A stretch of 25,591 bases of DNA from CAJBVG01 sp044376465 (GTDB lineage Bacteria; Bacteroidota; Bacteroidia; Sphingobacteriales; Sphingobacteriaceae): the NCBI GenBank assembly GCA_044376465.1, contig JBILKW010000007.1, positions 1 to 25,591 on the forward strand, read 5' to 3'. A program made the translations under genes and the position numbers. Below, in pieces: positions 7,841 through 14,606 of the stretch. Numbering within the stretch: position 1 is the first letter of the stretch; every line of letters begins with the position of its first letter. The notes beneath the pieces were generated by a model, which ran no database searches, had not been told where the DNA came from, and saw only the letters and a list, made by a program, of their open reading frames with translations.

Positions 7841-7948
7841 ATGAATACCCGATTAAGTCGTTCTTTTTATTGGCATGCCTCTGAAAATGAGCATGTTTTT
7901 ATGCAAAAAATGATTTCAAAAATCATTTTAGCTCAATATTCTCGTTGA
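7841..7948 (+). CDS. Possible 35-codon leader ORF upstream of hmgA
   Basis: An ATG at 7841 opens a 35-codon frame ending in TGA at 7946-7948, 79 bases before hmgA and on the same strand. It contains consecutive Phe-Tyr-Trp codons (SFYWHA, residues 8-13), and its second half coincides with the foldable region at 7888-7935. This could be a small leader peptide for the tyrosine-catabolism gene, the remnant of a lost gene, or chance. There is no Shine-Dalgarno sequence to support translation, and I recognise no family. It is reported because the 278-base divergent gap is otherwise unexplained. Confidence 0.2.
   Translation: MNTRLSRSFYWHASENEHVFMQKMISKIILAQYSR
7888..7935. promoter_or_regulatory. 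Nested inverted repeats in the hmgA upstream region
   Basis: AAAATGAT (7907-7914) pairs perfectly with ATCATTTT (7922-7929) across a 7-base loop. This hairpin is enclosed by an outer pair, TGAGC (7888-7892) and GCTCA (7931-7935). Next to it GCAT and ATGC (7891-7894, 7901-7904) can form an alternative small hairpin. The arrangement could be an operator in DNA or a folded leader in RNA. The region is AT-rich, so the inner pairing alone would be unremarkable; the outer pair makes it worth listing. Confidence 0.35.
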
Positions 7949-8027
7949 TATTTTCCGGGAACACACTATTCCTCCTTTTTTCGATATTTTTTATTAATTT
8001 TCGACTGTTAAATTAGAACTCAACAAT

Positions 8028-9194
8028 ATGCCTATTTACCACAAACTGGGGCAAATACCCCCTAAACGCCATACCATCTATAGAAAACCTAACGGTAAAT
8101 TGTATGCCGAAGAATTGGTCTCTACAGAAGGGTTTTCTAACGTTTACTCTTTAATTTATCATTGTCACCCTCCTACTGTTGTAAAAAAATTAGGCGAACC
8201 CTATTCTGTAGAACCCAAAATAGCGCGCGAAAAACATTTAAAACATACCAGCTTAAAAGGTTTTAAAATTAATGCCGAAGATGATTATTTAAAATCGCGC
8301 AAACCAGTTTTAGTAAACTCAGATTTACATATTTCATTAGCTGCGCCAAAGAAATCTATGACCGATTATTTCTTTAAAAATTCGCAAGCAGATGAATTGA
8401 TTTTTATACACGTTGGCTCCGGTAAATTAAAAACTGGCTATGGTACAATAAAATTTGAATACGGCGATTACCTAATAATTCCTAGAGGTACCATTTATCA
8501 ATTAGAATTTAACGACGAAAACAATCGATTGTTTATCCTCGAATCCTTCACTCCTATTACAACTCCTAAACGTTACAGAAATAAAGTAGGTCAATTACTT
8601 GAACACTCGCCATTTTGCGAGCGAGATATGAAACTACCTCAAGAGTTGGAAACCTTCGACCAAGAAGGTGATTTTAAAGTATTAATTAAGAAACAAGGAT
8701 TAATATACCCATACACATACGGAACTCATCCTTTCGATTTTGTTGGTTGGGATGGATTTCATTTCCCATGGGCAATTTCAATACATGATTTTGAACCCAT
8801 CACAGGACGTGTGCATCAACCACCTCCTGTACACCAGATGTTTGAAGCACATAATTTTGTGGTTTGTTCATTTGTTCCGCGTAAATACGATTATCATCCA
8901 CTTGCCATTCCTGCTCCATATAACCATAGTAATGTTGATTCAGACGAGGTTTTATATTATGTGGATGGTGATTTTATGAGTCGAAAAAGTGTTGAAAAAG
9001 GACAGATTACATTGCACCCAGGAGGCATTCCACACGGGCCACATCCTGGAACTGTTGAGAAATCAATTGGTAAAGAAAGCACCGAAGAATTAGCCGTAAT
9101 GGTGGATCCTTTTCGTCCGCTTATGCTAACCGAAGATGCAGTTGCAATTGAAGACCCAGGGTACTATAGCAGCTGGCAAGAAGATGTTAGTTAG
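8028..9194 (+). CDS. hmgA: Homogentisate 1,2-dioxygenase
   Basis: This Fe(II) ring-cleaving dioxygenase converts homogentisate to maleylacetoacetate. It is a 388-residue bicupin, shorter than the roughly 430-445 residues of animal and proteobacterial enzymes. Family landmarks are WDGFHFPWAISIHDFEP (241-257), PPPVHQMFEAHNFVVCSFVP (265-284), PYNHSNVDSDEVLYY (297-311) and HPGGIPHGPHPG (330-341). Likely iron ligands are His300, Glu307 and His336. TDYFF...ADELIFIHVGSG near 112-131 belongs to the first cupin. The next gene is hppD, 72 bases away on the same strand, so the two probably share regulation. A near-consensus -7 box (TAATTTTC, 7995-8002) lies about 25 bases before the start. Confidence 0.94.
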   Translation: MPIYHKLGQIPPKRHTIYRKPNGKLYAEELVSTEGFSNVYSLIYHCHPPTVVKKLGEPYSVEPKIAREKHLKHTSLKGFKINAEDDYLKSRKPVLVNSDLHISLAAPKKSMTDYFFKNSQADELIFIHVGSGKLKTGYGTIKFEYGDYLIIPRGTIYQLEFNDENNRLFILESFTPITTPKRYRNKVGQLLEHSPFCERDMKLPQELETFDQEGDFKVLIKKQGLIYPYTYGTHPFDFVGWDGFHFPWAISIHDFEPITGRVHQPPPVHQMFEAHNFVVCSFVPRKYDYHPLAIPAPYNHSNVDSDEVLYYVDGDFMSRKSVEKGQITLHPGGIPHGPHPGTVEKSIGKESTEELAVMVDPFRPLMLTEDAVAIEDPGYYSSWQEDVS

Positions 9195-9200
9195 TGTGAT

Positions 9201-9263
9201 AGTATGCTAGTGTGCTAGTGTGCTAATAATTCACAATTAACGATTTACAATTTACAATTCATT
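9201..9263. repeat. Intergenic repeat cluster between hmgA and hppD
   Basis: The gap joins two of the repeat families found elsewhere. AGTATGCTAGTGTGCTA with an extra GTGTGCTAATAA unit (9201-9229) matches 5805-5821. It is followed by a stretch (9230-9252) that matches 3759-3781 over 23 bases with one mismatch, plus a further TTTACAATT copy. Nothing else fits in the gap. No hairpin strong enough to be a terminator is seen, so hmgA and hppD may be read together. Confidence 0.7.
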
Positions 9264-9266
9264 CAA

Positions 9267-10415
9267 ATGGAAACAATAGATAAAGCAAACCTATTAGCAG
9301 ATTTACACAAAGACCATAATCCTGCCGAAGATTTCCTACCCTTGTTAGGAACAGATTATATAGAATTTTATGTAGGCAATGCAAAACAAGCGGCCTATTT
9401 TTATAGAAGTGCATTTGGCTTCGAATTAGTAGCCTATGCAGGTCCGGAAACTGGCGTAAGAGGTAAAGCCTCGTATGTTTTACAACAAGATAAAATTCGT
9501 TTAGTATTAACCACTTCATTCGATCCAAGTTCAGACATCTCTGAACATGTGAAAGTACATGGCGATGGTGTAAAAGTATTAGCCATTTGGGTTGATGACC
9601 TTGAATACTCGTATGCAGAAGTAATGAAGCGTGGTGCTATTTCAGTTTCGGAACCACAAACATTAAGTGATGAAAATGGTGAAGTAAAAATTGCGACCAT
9701 TCAAACTTATGGCGAAACCGTACATACATTTGTAGAACGCAAAAACTACAAAGGTGCGTTTATGCCAGGTTTTAAAGCAATGCCAAAAGATCCACTTGCG
9801 AAATCAATTGGGTTAAAATTTGTAGACCATTGTGTGGGTAATGTTGGTTGGGGTGAAATGAATAAATGGGTGAAATATTACGAAGAGGTAATGGGCTTCA
9901 AACTATTGATTACATTTGATGATACAGATATCTCTACAGAATATTCATCCTTAATGTCTAAAGTAGTATCGAACGGTACAGGATACGTAAAATTCCCAAT
10001 TAACGAGCCAGCAGAAGGAAAGAAAAAATCACAAATTGAAGAATATATTGAATTCTATAAAGGTGCAGGAGTACAACACATTGCTGTTGCTACCGATAAT
10101 ATAATAGAAACGGTGGCCGAAATGCGCAGAAGAGGTGTGGAATTTTTATACGTGCCAGAAACATATTACGATGATTTATTTGAACGTGTAGGTACAATTG
10201 ATGAGCCTGTTGAAGAGCTTAAGAAATTAAATATCTTAGTAGATAGAGATCCTGAAGGGTATTTATTGCAAATATTTACAAAGCCTGTAGAAGATCGCCC
10301 AACGGTGTTTTACGAAATTATACAACGCAGAGGTGCAACTTCTTTCGGCAAAGGTAACTTTAAAGCATTGTTCGAATCGATAGAACGCGAACAAGAATTA
10401 CGAGGTAATTTATAA
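9267..10415 (+). CDS. hppD: 4-hydroxyphenylpyruvate dioxygenase
   Basis: This enzyme converts 4-hydroxyphenylpyruvate, the transamination product of tyrosine, to homogentisate, the substrate of the preceding gene's product. The 382-residue protein has two vicinal-oxygen-chelate halves. The C-terminal half carries the iron ligands His188 (FVDHCVGNV), His271 (GVQHIAVATDNI) and Glu350 (VFYEIIQRRG), with spacing close to that of known HPPDs. The C-terminal GATSFGKGNFKALFESIEREQ (356-376) is the family's gating helix region. The ATG at 9267 keeps the whole N-terminal domain. A strong intrinsic terminator follows 21 bases after the stop. Confidence 0.96.
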   Translation: METIDKANLLADLHKDHNPAEDFLPLLGTDYIEFYVGNAKQAAYFYRSAFGFELVAYAGPETGVRGKASYVLQQDKIRLVLTTSFDPSSDISEHVKVHGDGVKVLAIWVDDLEYSYAEVMKRGAISVSEPQTLSDENGEVKIATIQTYGETVHTFVERKNYKGAFMPGFKAMPKDPLAKSIGLKFVDHCVGNVGWGEMNKWVKYYEEVMGFKLLITFDDTDISTEYSSLMSKVVSNGTGYVKFPINEPAEGKKKSQIEEYIEFYKGAGVQHIAVATDNIIETVAEMRRRGVEFLYVPETYYDDLFERVGTIDEPVEELKKLNILVDRDPEGYLLQIFTKPVEDRPTVFYEIIQRRGATSFGKGNFKALFESIEREQELRGNL

Positions 10416-10435
10416 TTCTAAACTGAATAAATACT

Positions 10436-10463
10436 AAAAAGGAGGCATGAACCTCCTTTTTTT
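10436..10463 (+). terminator. Rho-independent terminator after hppD
   Basis: AAAAAGGAGG (10436-10445) pairs perfectly with CCTCCTTTTT (10452-10461) around the six-base loop CATGAA, giving a 10-bp stem ending in a run of seven T. This is a textbook intrinsic terminator. The ATG inside the loop at 10447 is in frame with the downstream methyltransferase gene, and GGAGG in the stem looks like a Shine-Dalgarno sequence but sits only one base from that ATG. Confidence 0.9.
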
Positions 10464-10473
10464 ATATGCGCAT

Positions 10474-11403
10474 ATGCTCTACAAGACCTACCATTTCATC
10501 ATTCGTATTTTACCTTTCAAACTCAGCATTATTAAGCTAGCTGCACTTTTACCACCTATATTTAAGTCGCACCTTTTATTTAGAGTTATTTCTAATATAG
10601 CCACCTATTGCGATCAATCTACTGTAATTAAAAGCAATTTAGGGATAAACACAAATTATAAAATTGAGGTAAGCATCTCTCATCCTATTGCCGCCTTTGG
10701 TACACCTAAGTTGTATACTCAAGAATATGCAACACTTTATTTATTAAAAGAATTGCTTAAACATAGCGATGCGTTTATAGATGTTGGAGCAAACTTAGGG
10801 TATTTTTGTTTTTATATGGATGAATATAATGCAGCTAAAAAACCAATTCATTTTTTCGAACCAGATCTGAAATTATTTGATCAGCTTCAAAAAAATCAAC
10901 ATGAAAATGGAAAGAATTTTATTCCTCATAAACTAGCAATTTCAAATACAAATACACCCATTAATTTTTACAGAAATTTAACTGATGACAGCTCTGGTAG
11001 TATCAAAAATACGTTTGAAAGTAAACATCAATTAGAGGCTGTAACTATAGATTCTATTAGCTTTGATGAGTTTGCTAGTTCAATTTCAGAAAAAAATCTA
11101 TTATTAAAAGTTGATGTAGAAGGAGCGGAATTCGAGTTTATAGATGGAGCTTCAAATCGCATACAATCCATCGATTTTTTAATCATCGAATTATTACAGG
11201 ATGCTATTGATCAAAAATTTCCGGAGATGATGATTGAACAATATAAGTTCAATGCTTATTACATCAATAATTTCAACTTAAAGTTTTCTAGAAAAGGAGA
11301 ATACAAATACGTATCGCCTTATTACAATTGGCTTTTTACCAAATACGAACCATCAGAATTAAAAATAAAATTAACCAATACCCCGTTTTTAGTGGTTAGT
11401 TAA
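10474..11403 (+). CDS. FkbM family methyltransferase
   Basis: A class I SAM-dependent methyltransferase of the FkbM type, a family that O-methylates sugars and other polar groups. The SAM-binding motif AFIDVGANLGYF and the acidic strand end HFFEPD lie about 100 and 127 residues in, followed by KVDVEGAEFEFIDGA near residue 212. The frame is open from an ATG at 10447, giving 318 residues, but that ATG is in the loop of the hppD terminator. The next in-frame ATG at 10474 gives 309 residues and is preferred here. No glycan gene cluster is nearby, so the substrate is unknown. It faces the AraC gene with a 44-base gap. Confidence 0.82.
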   Translation: MLYKTYHFIIRILPFKLSIIKLAALLPPIFKSHLLFRVISNIATYCDQSTVIKSNLGINTNYKIEVSISHPIAAFGTPKLYTQEYATLYLLKELLKHSDAFIDVGANLGYFCFYMDEYNAAKKPIHFFEPDLKLFDQLQKNQHENGKNFIPHKLAISNTNTPINFYRNLTDDSSGSIKNTFESKHQLEAVTIDSISFDEFASSISEKNLLLKVDVEGAEFEFIDGASNRIQSIDFLIIELLQDAIDQKFPEMMIEQYKFNAYYINNFNLKFSRKGEYKYVSPYYNWLFTKYEPSELKIKLTNTPFLVVS

Positions 11404-11447
11404 TTCTTCATAGATTTACAGATGTGGCAAAATAAAAGAACGTTTCC

Positions 11448-12356
11448 TTAATTTAAGTTTCTATATTCCATAGGTGTTTTACCCGTCTTTTTCTTGAAAA
11501 GTTTATTGAAATATTGAGGATAATCAAATCCTAAATCATAAGCTATTTCATTAATATTCATTTCAGAATTTATTAGCAAATTCTTTGCTTCTTCAATAAG
11601 ATAAAAATGAATATGCTCTTGTGTATTTTTTCCTGTTTCCTTTTTTAATATATCACTCAAATAACTTGGAGATAAGTGAACCTTGTCTGCTAAATATTTA
11701 ACAGAAGGTAAGCCCTGTTCATTTATCTTATTATTAGCAAAATATAAGTTTAACAAGTTTTTAATTTGTAAAACTATCGATTTGTTATTTTGACTTCTTG
11801 TTATTAGTTGTCTGCCATAAAAGCGTAAGCAGTAACTCAATAACAATTCAATTGTTGATACGATGATTTGTTGGCTATGCACATCAATATTTTCTTGAAG
11901 TTCGTATTGAATTTTAAGTATACATTCAAATAAAATATTTTTTTCTTTATCTGAGAGATGAAGGGCTTCTGAAACATCGTATTGAAAAAAACTATAGTAT
12001 TTTATCTTTTCGTTTAGGGTAGTAGAGCGAAATAAGTCGGGGTGAAAAAATATTCCCCAGCCCATTTTATCTTCTCTTTCTTCCACTTCATTATCTATCT
12101 CTATCAATTGATTTGGTGCAATACAGATCAAATTCCCATCTTGAAAATCTATTTCTTTTCTACCATATTTAATATTATTCTTACAATAGTTCTTAAACAT
12201 TATTGAATAAAAATCAGTCGTAATTTTAGAATTTTGTTCTATTTTTTCGTTTACCTCGCTGAAGTTTAGCACAGTAATTAAAGGATGTAGGTTGCTGCCA
12301 ATATTAAATAATTTCGAAAGATCTGATATGGATTGTAGATGTATTATTTGTTTCAT
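11448..12356 (-). CDS. AraC family transcriptional regulator
   Basis: This 302-residue protein ends in a double helix-turn-helix of the AraC/XylS type. The first is VKYLADKVHLSPSYLSDILK and the second INEIAYDLGFDYPQYFNKLF, with KKKTGKTPMEYR closing the domain. The N-terminal ~190 residues resemble a cupin-like sensor (DGNLICIAPNQ, GWGIFFHPDLF), as in many Bacteroidota regulators found beside SDR genes. It is the last gene of a tight five-gene leftward operon, starting 8 bases after the LCIB-like gene, and probably controls that operon. Its ligand cannot be inferred. Repeats upstream of the operon are candidate binding sites. Confidence 0.9.
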   Translation of the reverse strand: MKQIIHLQSISDLSKLFNIGSNLHPLITVLNFSEVNEKIEQNSKITTDFYSIMFKNYCKNNIKYGRKEIDFQDGNLICIAPNQLIEIDNEVEEREDKMGWGIFFHPDLFRSTTLNEKIKYYSFFQYDVSEALHLSDKEKNILFECILKIQYELQENIDVHSQQIIVSTIELLLSYCLRFYGRQLITRSQNNKSIVLQIKNLLNLYFANNKINEQGLPSVKYLADKVHLSPSYLSDILKKETGKNTQEHIHFYLIEEAKNLLINSEMNINEIAYDLGFDYPQYFNKLFKKKTGKTPMEYRNLN

Positions 12357-12364
12357 TTATTAAT

Positions 12365-13120
12365 TCAATTAAATGCAGATAAAAATTCATTTATAACACT
12401 TTTTCTTGAATTATCTTCTAAGTTAATTATATCAAATCTTTTAGTTGAAGTATAAGAACCCATATCATTATCGCTATTAATTAAAATCGCTCCAACTAAA
12501 ATAACATACCTACAATTATATTTTGTAGCAGCAACTAACTCATTTATTCGCTGGTCTATTGCTTCAAAAATTACTTCTGTAGCTTCAAAAATTGGCAAAT
12601 CGGAATCTAGGACTCTCGATTTTTGTTTCAACAGTATTTGTTCTAATACATTTATCTGGTAATCCATTTCTGTTAGCTGATGTTCAATAATTTCATCGTT
12701 TAGCAACTTACTTAAAGCAGCTTTTGCAGCACCACAGCAAGTTGAATTCCGACTTTGTCCAATTCGATGTATCTCTCCGAGAATACCATTTTTAGTAATC
12801 CCTATGTGTGGCCCATAATAAATTAACACGGCGCCATCGTCTGGAACATGACTCGCAAAAGCTTTCATTCCGGTTAAGCCGGTAAATGGAAAGCCGTTTA
12901 ATCCACCCATTTTAAATGGCCCCAAAAATTCTTGTGCCCTAATTGGGTATTGAATACTATTTACATCATCACTACAAATACTATCTGCAAACATGATTTT
13001 AGAAGGCTCTAATTGCAAATGCTCCTCGTAGTAATCTATTGCTGCATTTACACTGTCAATTAAAGTAATTGCATTAGGATAATATTTTCTGATAATTTTT
13101 AATCTTTCTTTTTTTAACAT
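12365..13120 (-). CDS. LCIB-type (theta/beta-like) carbonic anhydrase homologue
   Basis: The 251 residues match the low-CO2-inducible LCIB/LCIC family, beta-carbonic-anhydrase-like zinc enzymes first known from algae. Landmarks are SICSDDVN (47-54), FLGPFKMGGLNGFPFTGLTG (65-84), FASHVPDDG (88-96), GPHIGI (103-108) and STCCGAA (126-132). Expected zinc ligands are Cys49, His105 and Cys129, with Asp51 as the catalytic partner. The 24-residue gap between the second and third ligands agrees with the spacing I recall for the diatom enzyme. A conserved arginine I expect shortly after Asp51 is not evident, so activity should not be assumed. No signal peptide is present, so it is cytoplasmic. It starts 6 bases after the bestrophin stop. 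Family assignment is from memory of motifs, without a search. Confidence 0.82.
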   Translation of the reverse strand: MLKKERLKIIRKYYPNAITLIDSVNAAIDYYEEHLQLEPSKIMFADSICSDDVNSIQYPIRAQEFLGPFKMGGLNGFPFTGLTGMKAFASHVPDDGAVLIYYGPHIGITKNGILGEIHRIGQSRNSTCCGAAKAALSKLLNDEIIEHQLTEMDYQINVLEQILLKQKSRVLDSDLPIFEATEVIFEAIDQRINELVAATKYNCRYVILVGAILINSDNDMGSYTSTKRFDIINLEDNSRKSVINEFLSAFN

Positions 13121-13126
13121 ACAATT

Positions 13127-14107
13127 TTACATTAAAATACCATTTTTGGCAGTAATAGGTTTCGGTAAATTAGTTTCGCCAAGAGAGTGTAATATTTCGA
13201 TTTCTAAGTTCCTTGTGATTGCAGTCATCGGGGTATCTCCAATTAAGCCCTCAAATGGATGCTCGCTGTATTGACCTACTAAATCCATTTGATGAAAAAC
13301 CCAAGTAACTAGGATTGAAAATGGAATAGTTAACCACACATTCATTTTTTGTGTTTCATTTAATAACCCAAGAGGCACTAAAAATGAAAACACCATAATA
13401 AATAAAGATGCATAATTAGCAAATTGTCTTGGGAATGGAAATGTTTTTATACGCTCGTTTCTTCCTTGATGTTCATATAATTTTGTAATATGATTCTGTA
13501 GTTCAAACAGCCTAAAGTCTTCTATCATTTTTTCATTTCGAAGTTGCTTGAGAATAGTTGATTGGTTGAGTAAAATTTTCGAAGCCATATTCGGACTAGA
13601 TTCCACTTCAATCAATTCTTCCCTAGAGATGTATTTAGAAGCATCGTGTTCGAACTCTATATTGATATTGAAATTTTGTCGAAATTGCTCTCTATAAATT
13701 TCATTCAATTTCAACTTATGTTCCCAATCCATTCTTTTATGTCTCAAGAAATTTTTATGAGCATAAAGCCAAGCAATATGTCTTTTTAACATATTTGCTT
13801 TCATTCCCATATCTCTTTCTGGCAAGTAGGTATTAAGCATGGCTATTAACGAACGTGTATCATTTGTAATTCCACCCCAATTTCTACGAGCTTCATTTTG
13901 TCTTTCATTTGCAGCATTGTTTTTAAAACCTACATAAAAAGATACTGCAATACCCAGCAATGAAATTGGCAAAAATGGAATTGCTAACCACTTAAGGTCT
14001 AAAAAAACATAGCCCAAAACAACTAATAGAGACCAAATACCACCAATTATTATTGGAACAATCGAAAATTGAACAATTGCCTTAAACGGCAGATCTTTAG
14101 TTAACAT
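13127..14107 (-). CDS. Bestrophin family ion channel
   Basis: The 326-residue protein fits the bacterial bestrophin (UPF0187) family of pentameric channels. Transmembrane segments are visible at about 12-36, 40-61, 230-249 and 256-274. After the second comes FKNNAANERQNEARRNWGG (61-79), matching the family pattern F(R/K)xNxAxxR...R..WG. Near the C-terminus SEHPFEG (281-287) corresponds to the ENPF-type calcium-clasp region, and DTPMTAITRNLEIEILHSLG (291-310) is the conserved closing helix. Eukaryotic bestrophins pass chloride and bicarbonate, while a characterised bacterial one is cation-selective, so selectivity is open. Its first 11 bases overlap the end of the upstream membrane-protein gene, and it is 6 bases from the LCIB-like gene. 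Confidence 0.85.
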   Translation of the reverse strand: MLTKDLPFKAIVQFSIVPIIIGGIWSLLVVLGYVFLDLKWLAIPFLPISLLGIAVSFYVGFKNNAANERQNEARRNWGGITNDTRSLIAMLNTYLPERDMGMKANMLKRHIAWLYAHKNFLRHKRMDWEHKLKLNEIYREQFRQNFNINIEFEHDASKYISREELIEVESSPNMASKILLNQSTILKQLRNEKMIEDFRLFELQNHITKLYEHQGRNERIKTFPFPRQFANYASLFIMVFSFLVPLGLLNETQKMNVWLTIPFSILVTWVFHQMDLVGQYSEHPFEGLIGDTPMTAITRNLEIEILHSLGETNLPKPITAKNGILM

Positions 14108-14594
14108 TATTAATTTGAGTTAAATATTCTAAATAAACATAACCTCGTCTTTCTGCAAAAAAATCTAAACACAACACAATACTGGCCTGCATAAACAAAC
14201 CCAGTCCAATACCCCTCCAAAATGTATCGTTCATTGAACTATACATTAATATAATACCTAAAATAATTAATGCTATTTCTGCGTATCTAAAAACAACAAA
14301 ATTGCTCAAAACCTTTTCCATTCGTGGAACTTCAATCATTTTAATATTTTGCGGTTCATTATTAATAAATGATTCGACACGTACGATGTCCACAGGGCTT
14401 CTTGTAACAATCGTATAGCCAACTACAAATTCAAGCAAGGCAACAATTGCAAAAGGTATAGCCACTCCTTTCCAAAATGGCGACTTCAATCCAAAAAAGA
14501 AATAAAGAGCCAATGCTAAAGCAATGACTCCTATTAAAATAAAAATATAGCTTTCCGCTTTTTCTCCATTGAAATATTTAACAACTTGATTCAT
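14097..14594 (-). CDS. Four-helix membrane protein of unknown function
   Basis: I do not recognise a named family. The 165-residue protein has four predicted membrane helices at about 16-34, 42-63, 100-118 and 126-146. The two helix pairs look related: each has a short turn with FW(K/R)G (residues 40-43 and 125-128) followed by a similar hydrophobic helix, which suggests an internal duplication. A soluble loop of about 35 residues (65-99) joins the halves. The gene's 3' end overlaps the bestrophin start by 11 bases, so the two products are likely made in step and may form a complex. It starts 12 bases after the SDR stop. Confidence 0.8.
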   Translation of the reverse strand: MNQVVKYFNGEKAESYIFILIGVIALALALYFFFGLKSPFWKGVAIPFAIVALLEFVVGYTIVTRSPVDIVRVESFINNEPQNIKMIEVPRMEKVLSNFVVFRYAEIALIILGIILMYSSMNDTFWRGIGLGLFMQASIVLCLDFFAERRGYVYLEYLTQINNVN

Positions 14595-14606
14595 ATTTTC
14601 TATTTA

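Noticed and set aside
9201..9263. Possible CRISPR-like array in the hmgA-hppD gap
   Set aside because: The units are short, contiguous and imperfect, with no unique spacers of constant length and no cas genes nearby.
13127..14107. Bestrophin as a proven bicarbonate channel
   Set aside because: Selectivity cannot be read from the sequence and a characterised bacterial homologue is cation-selective, so only the family is called.
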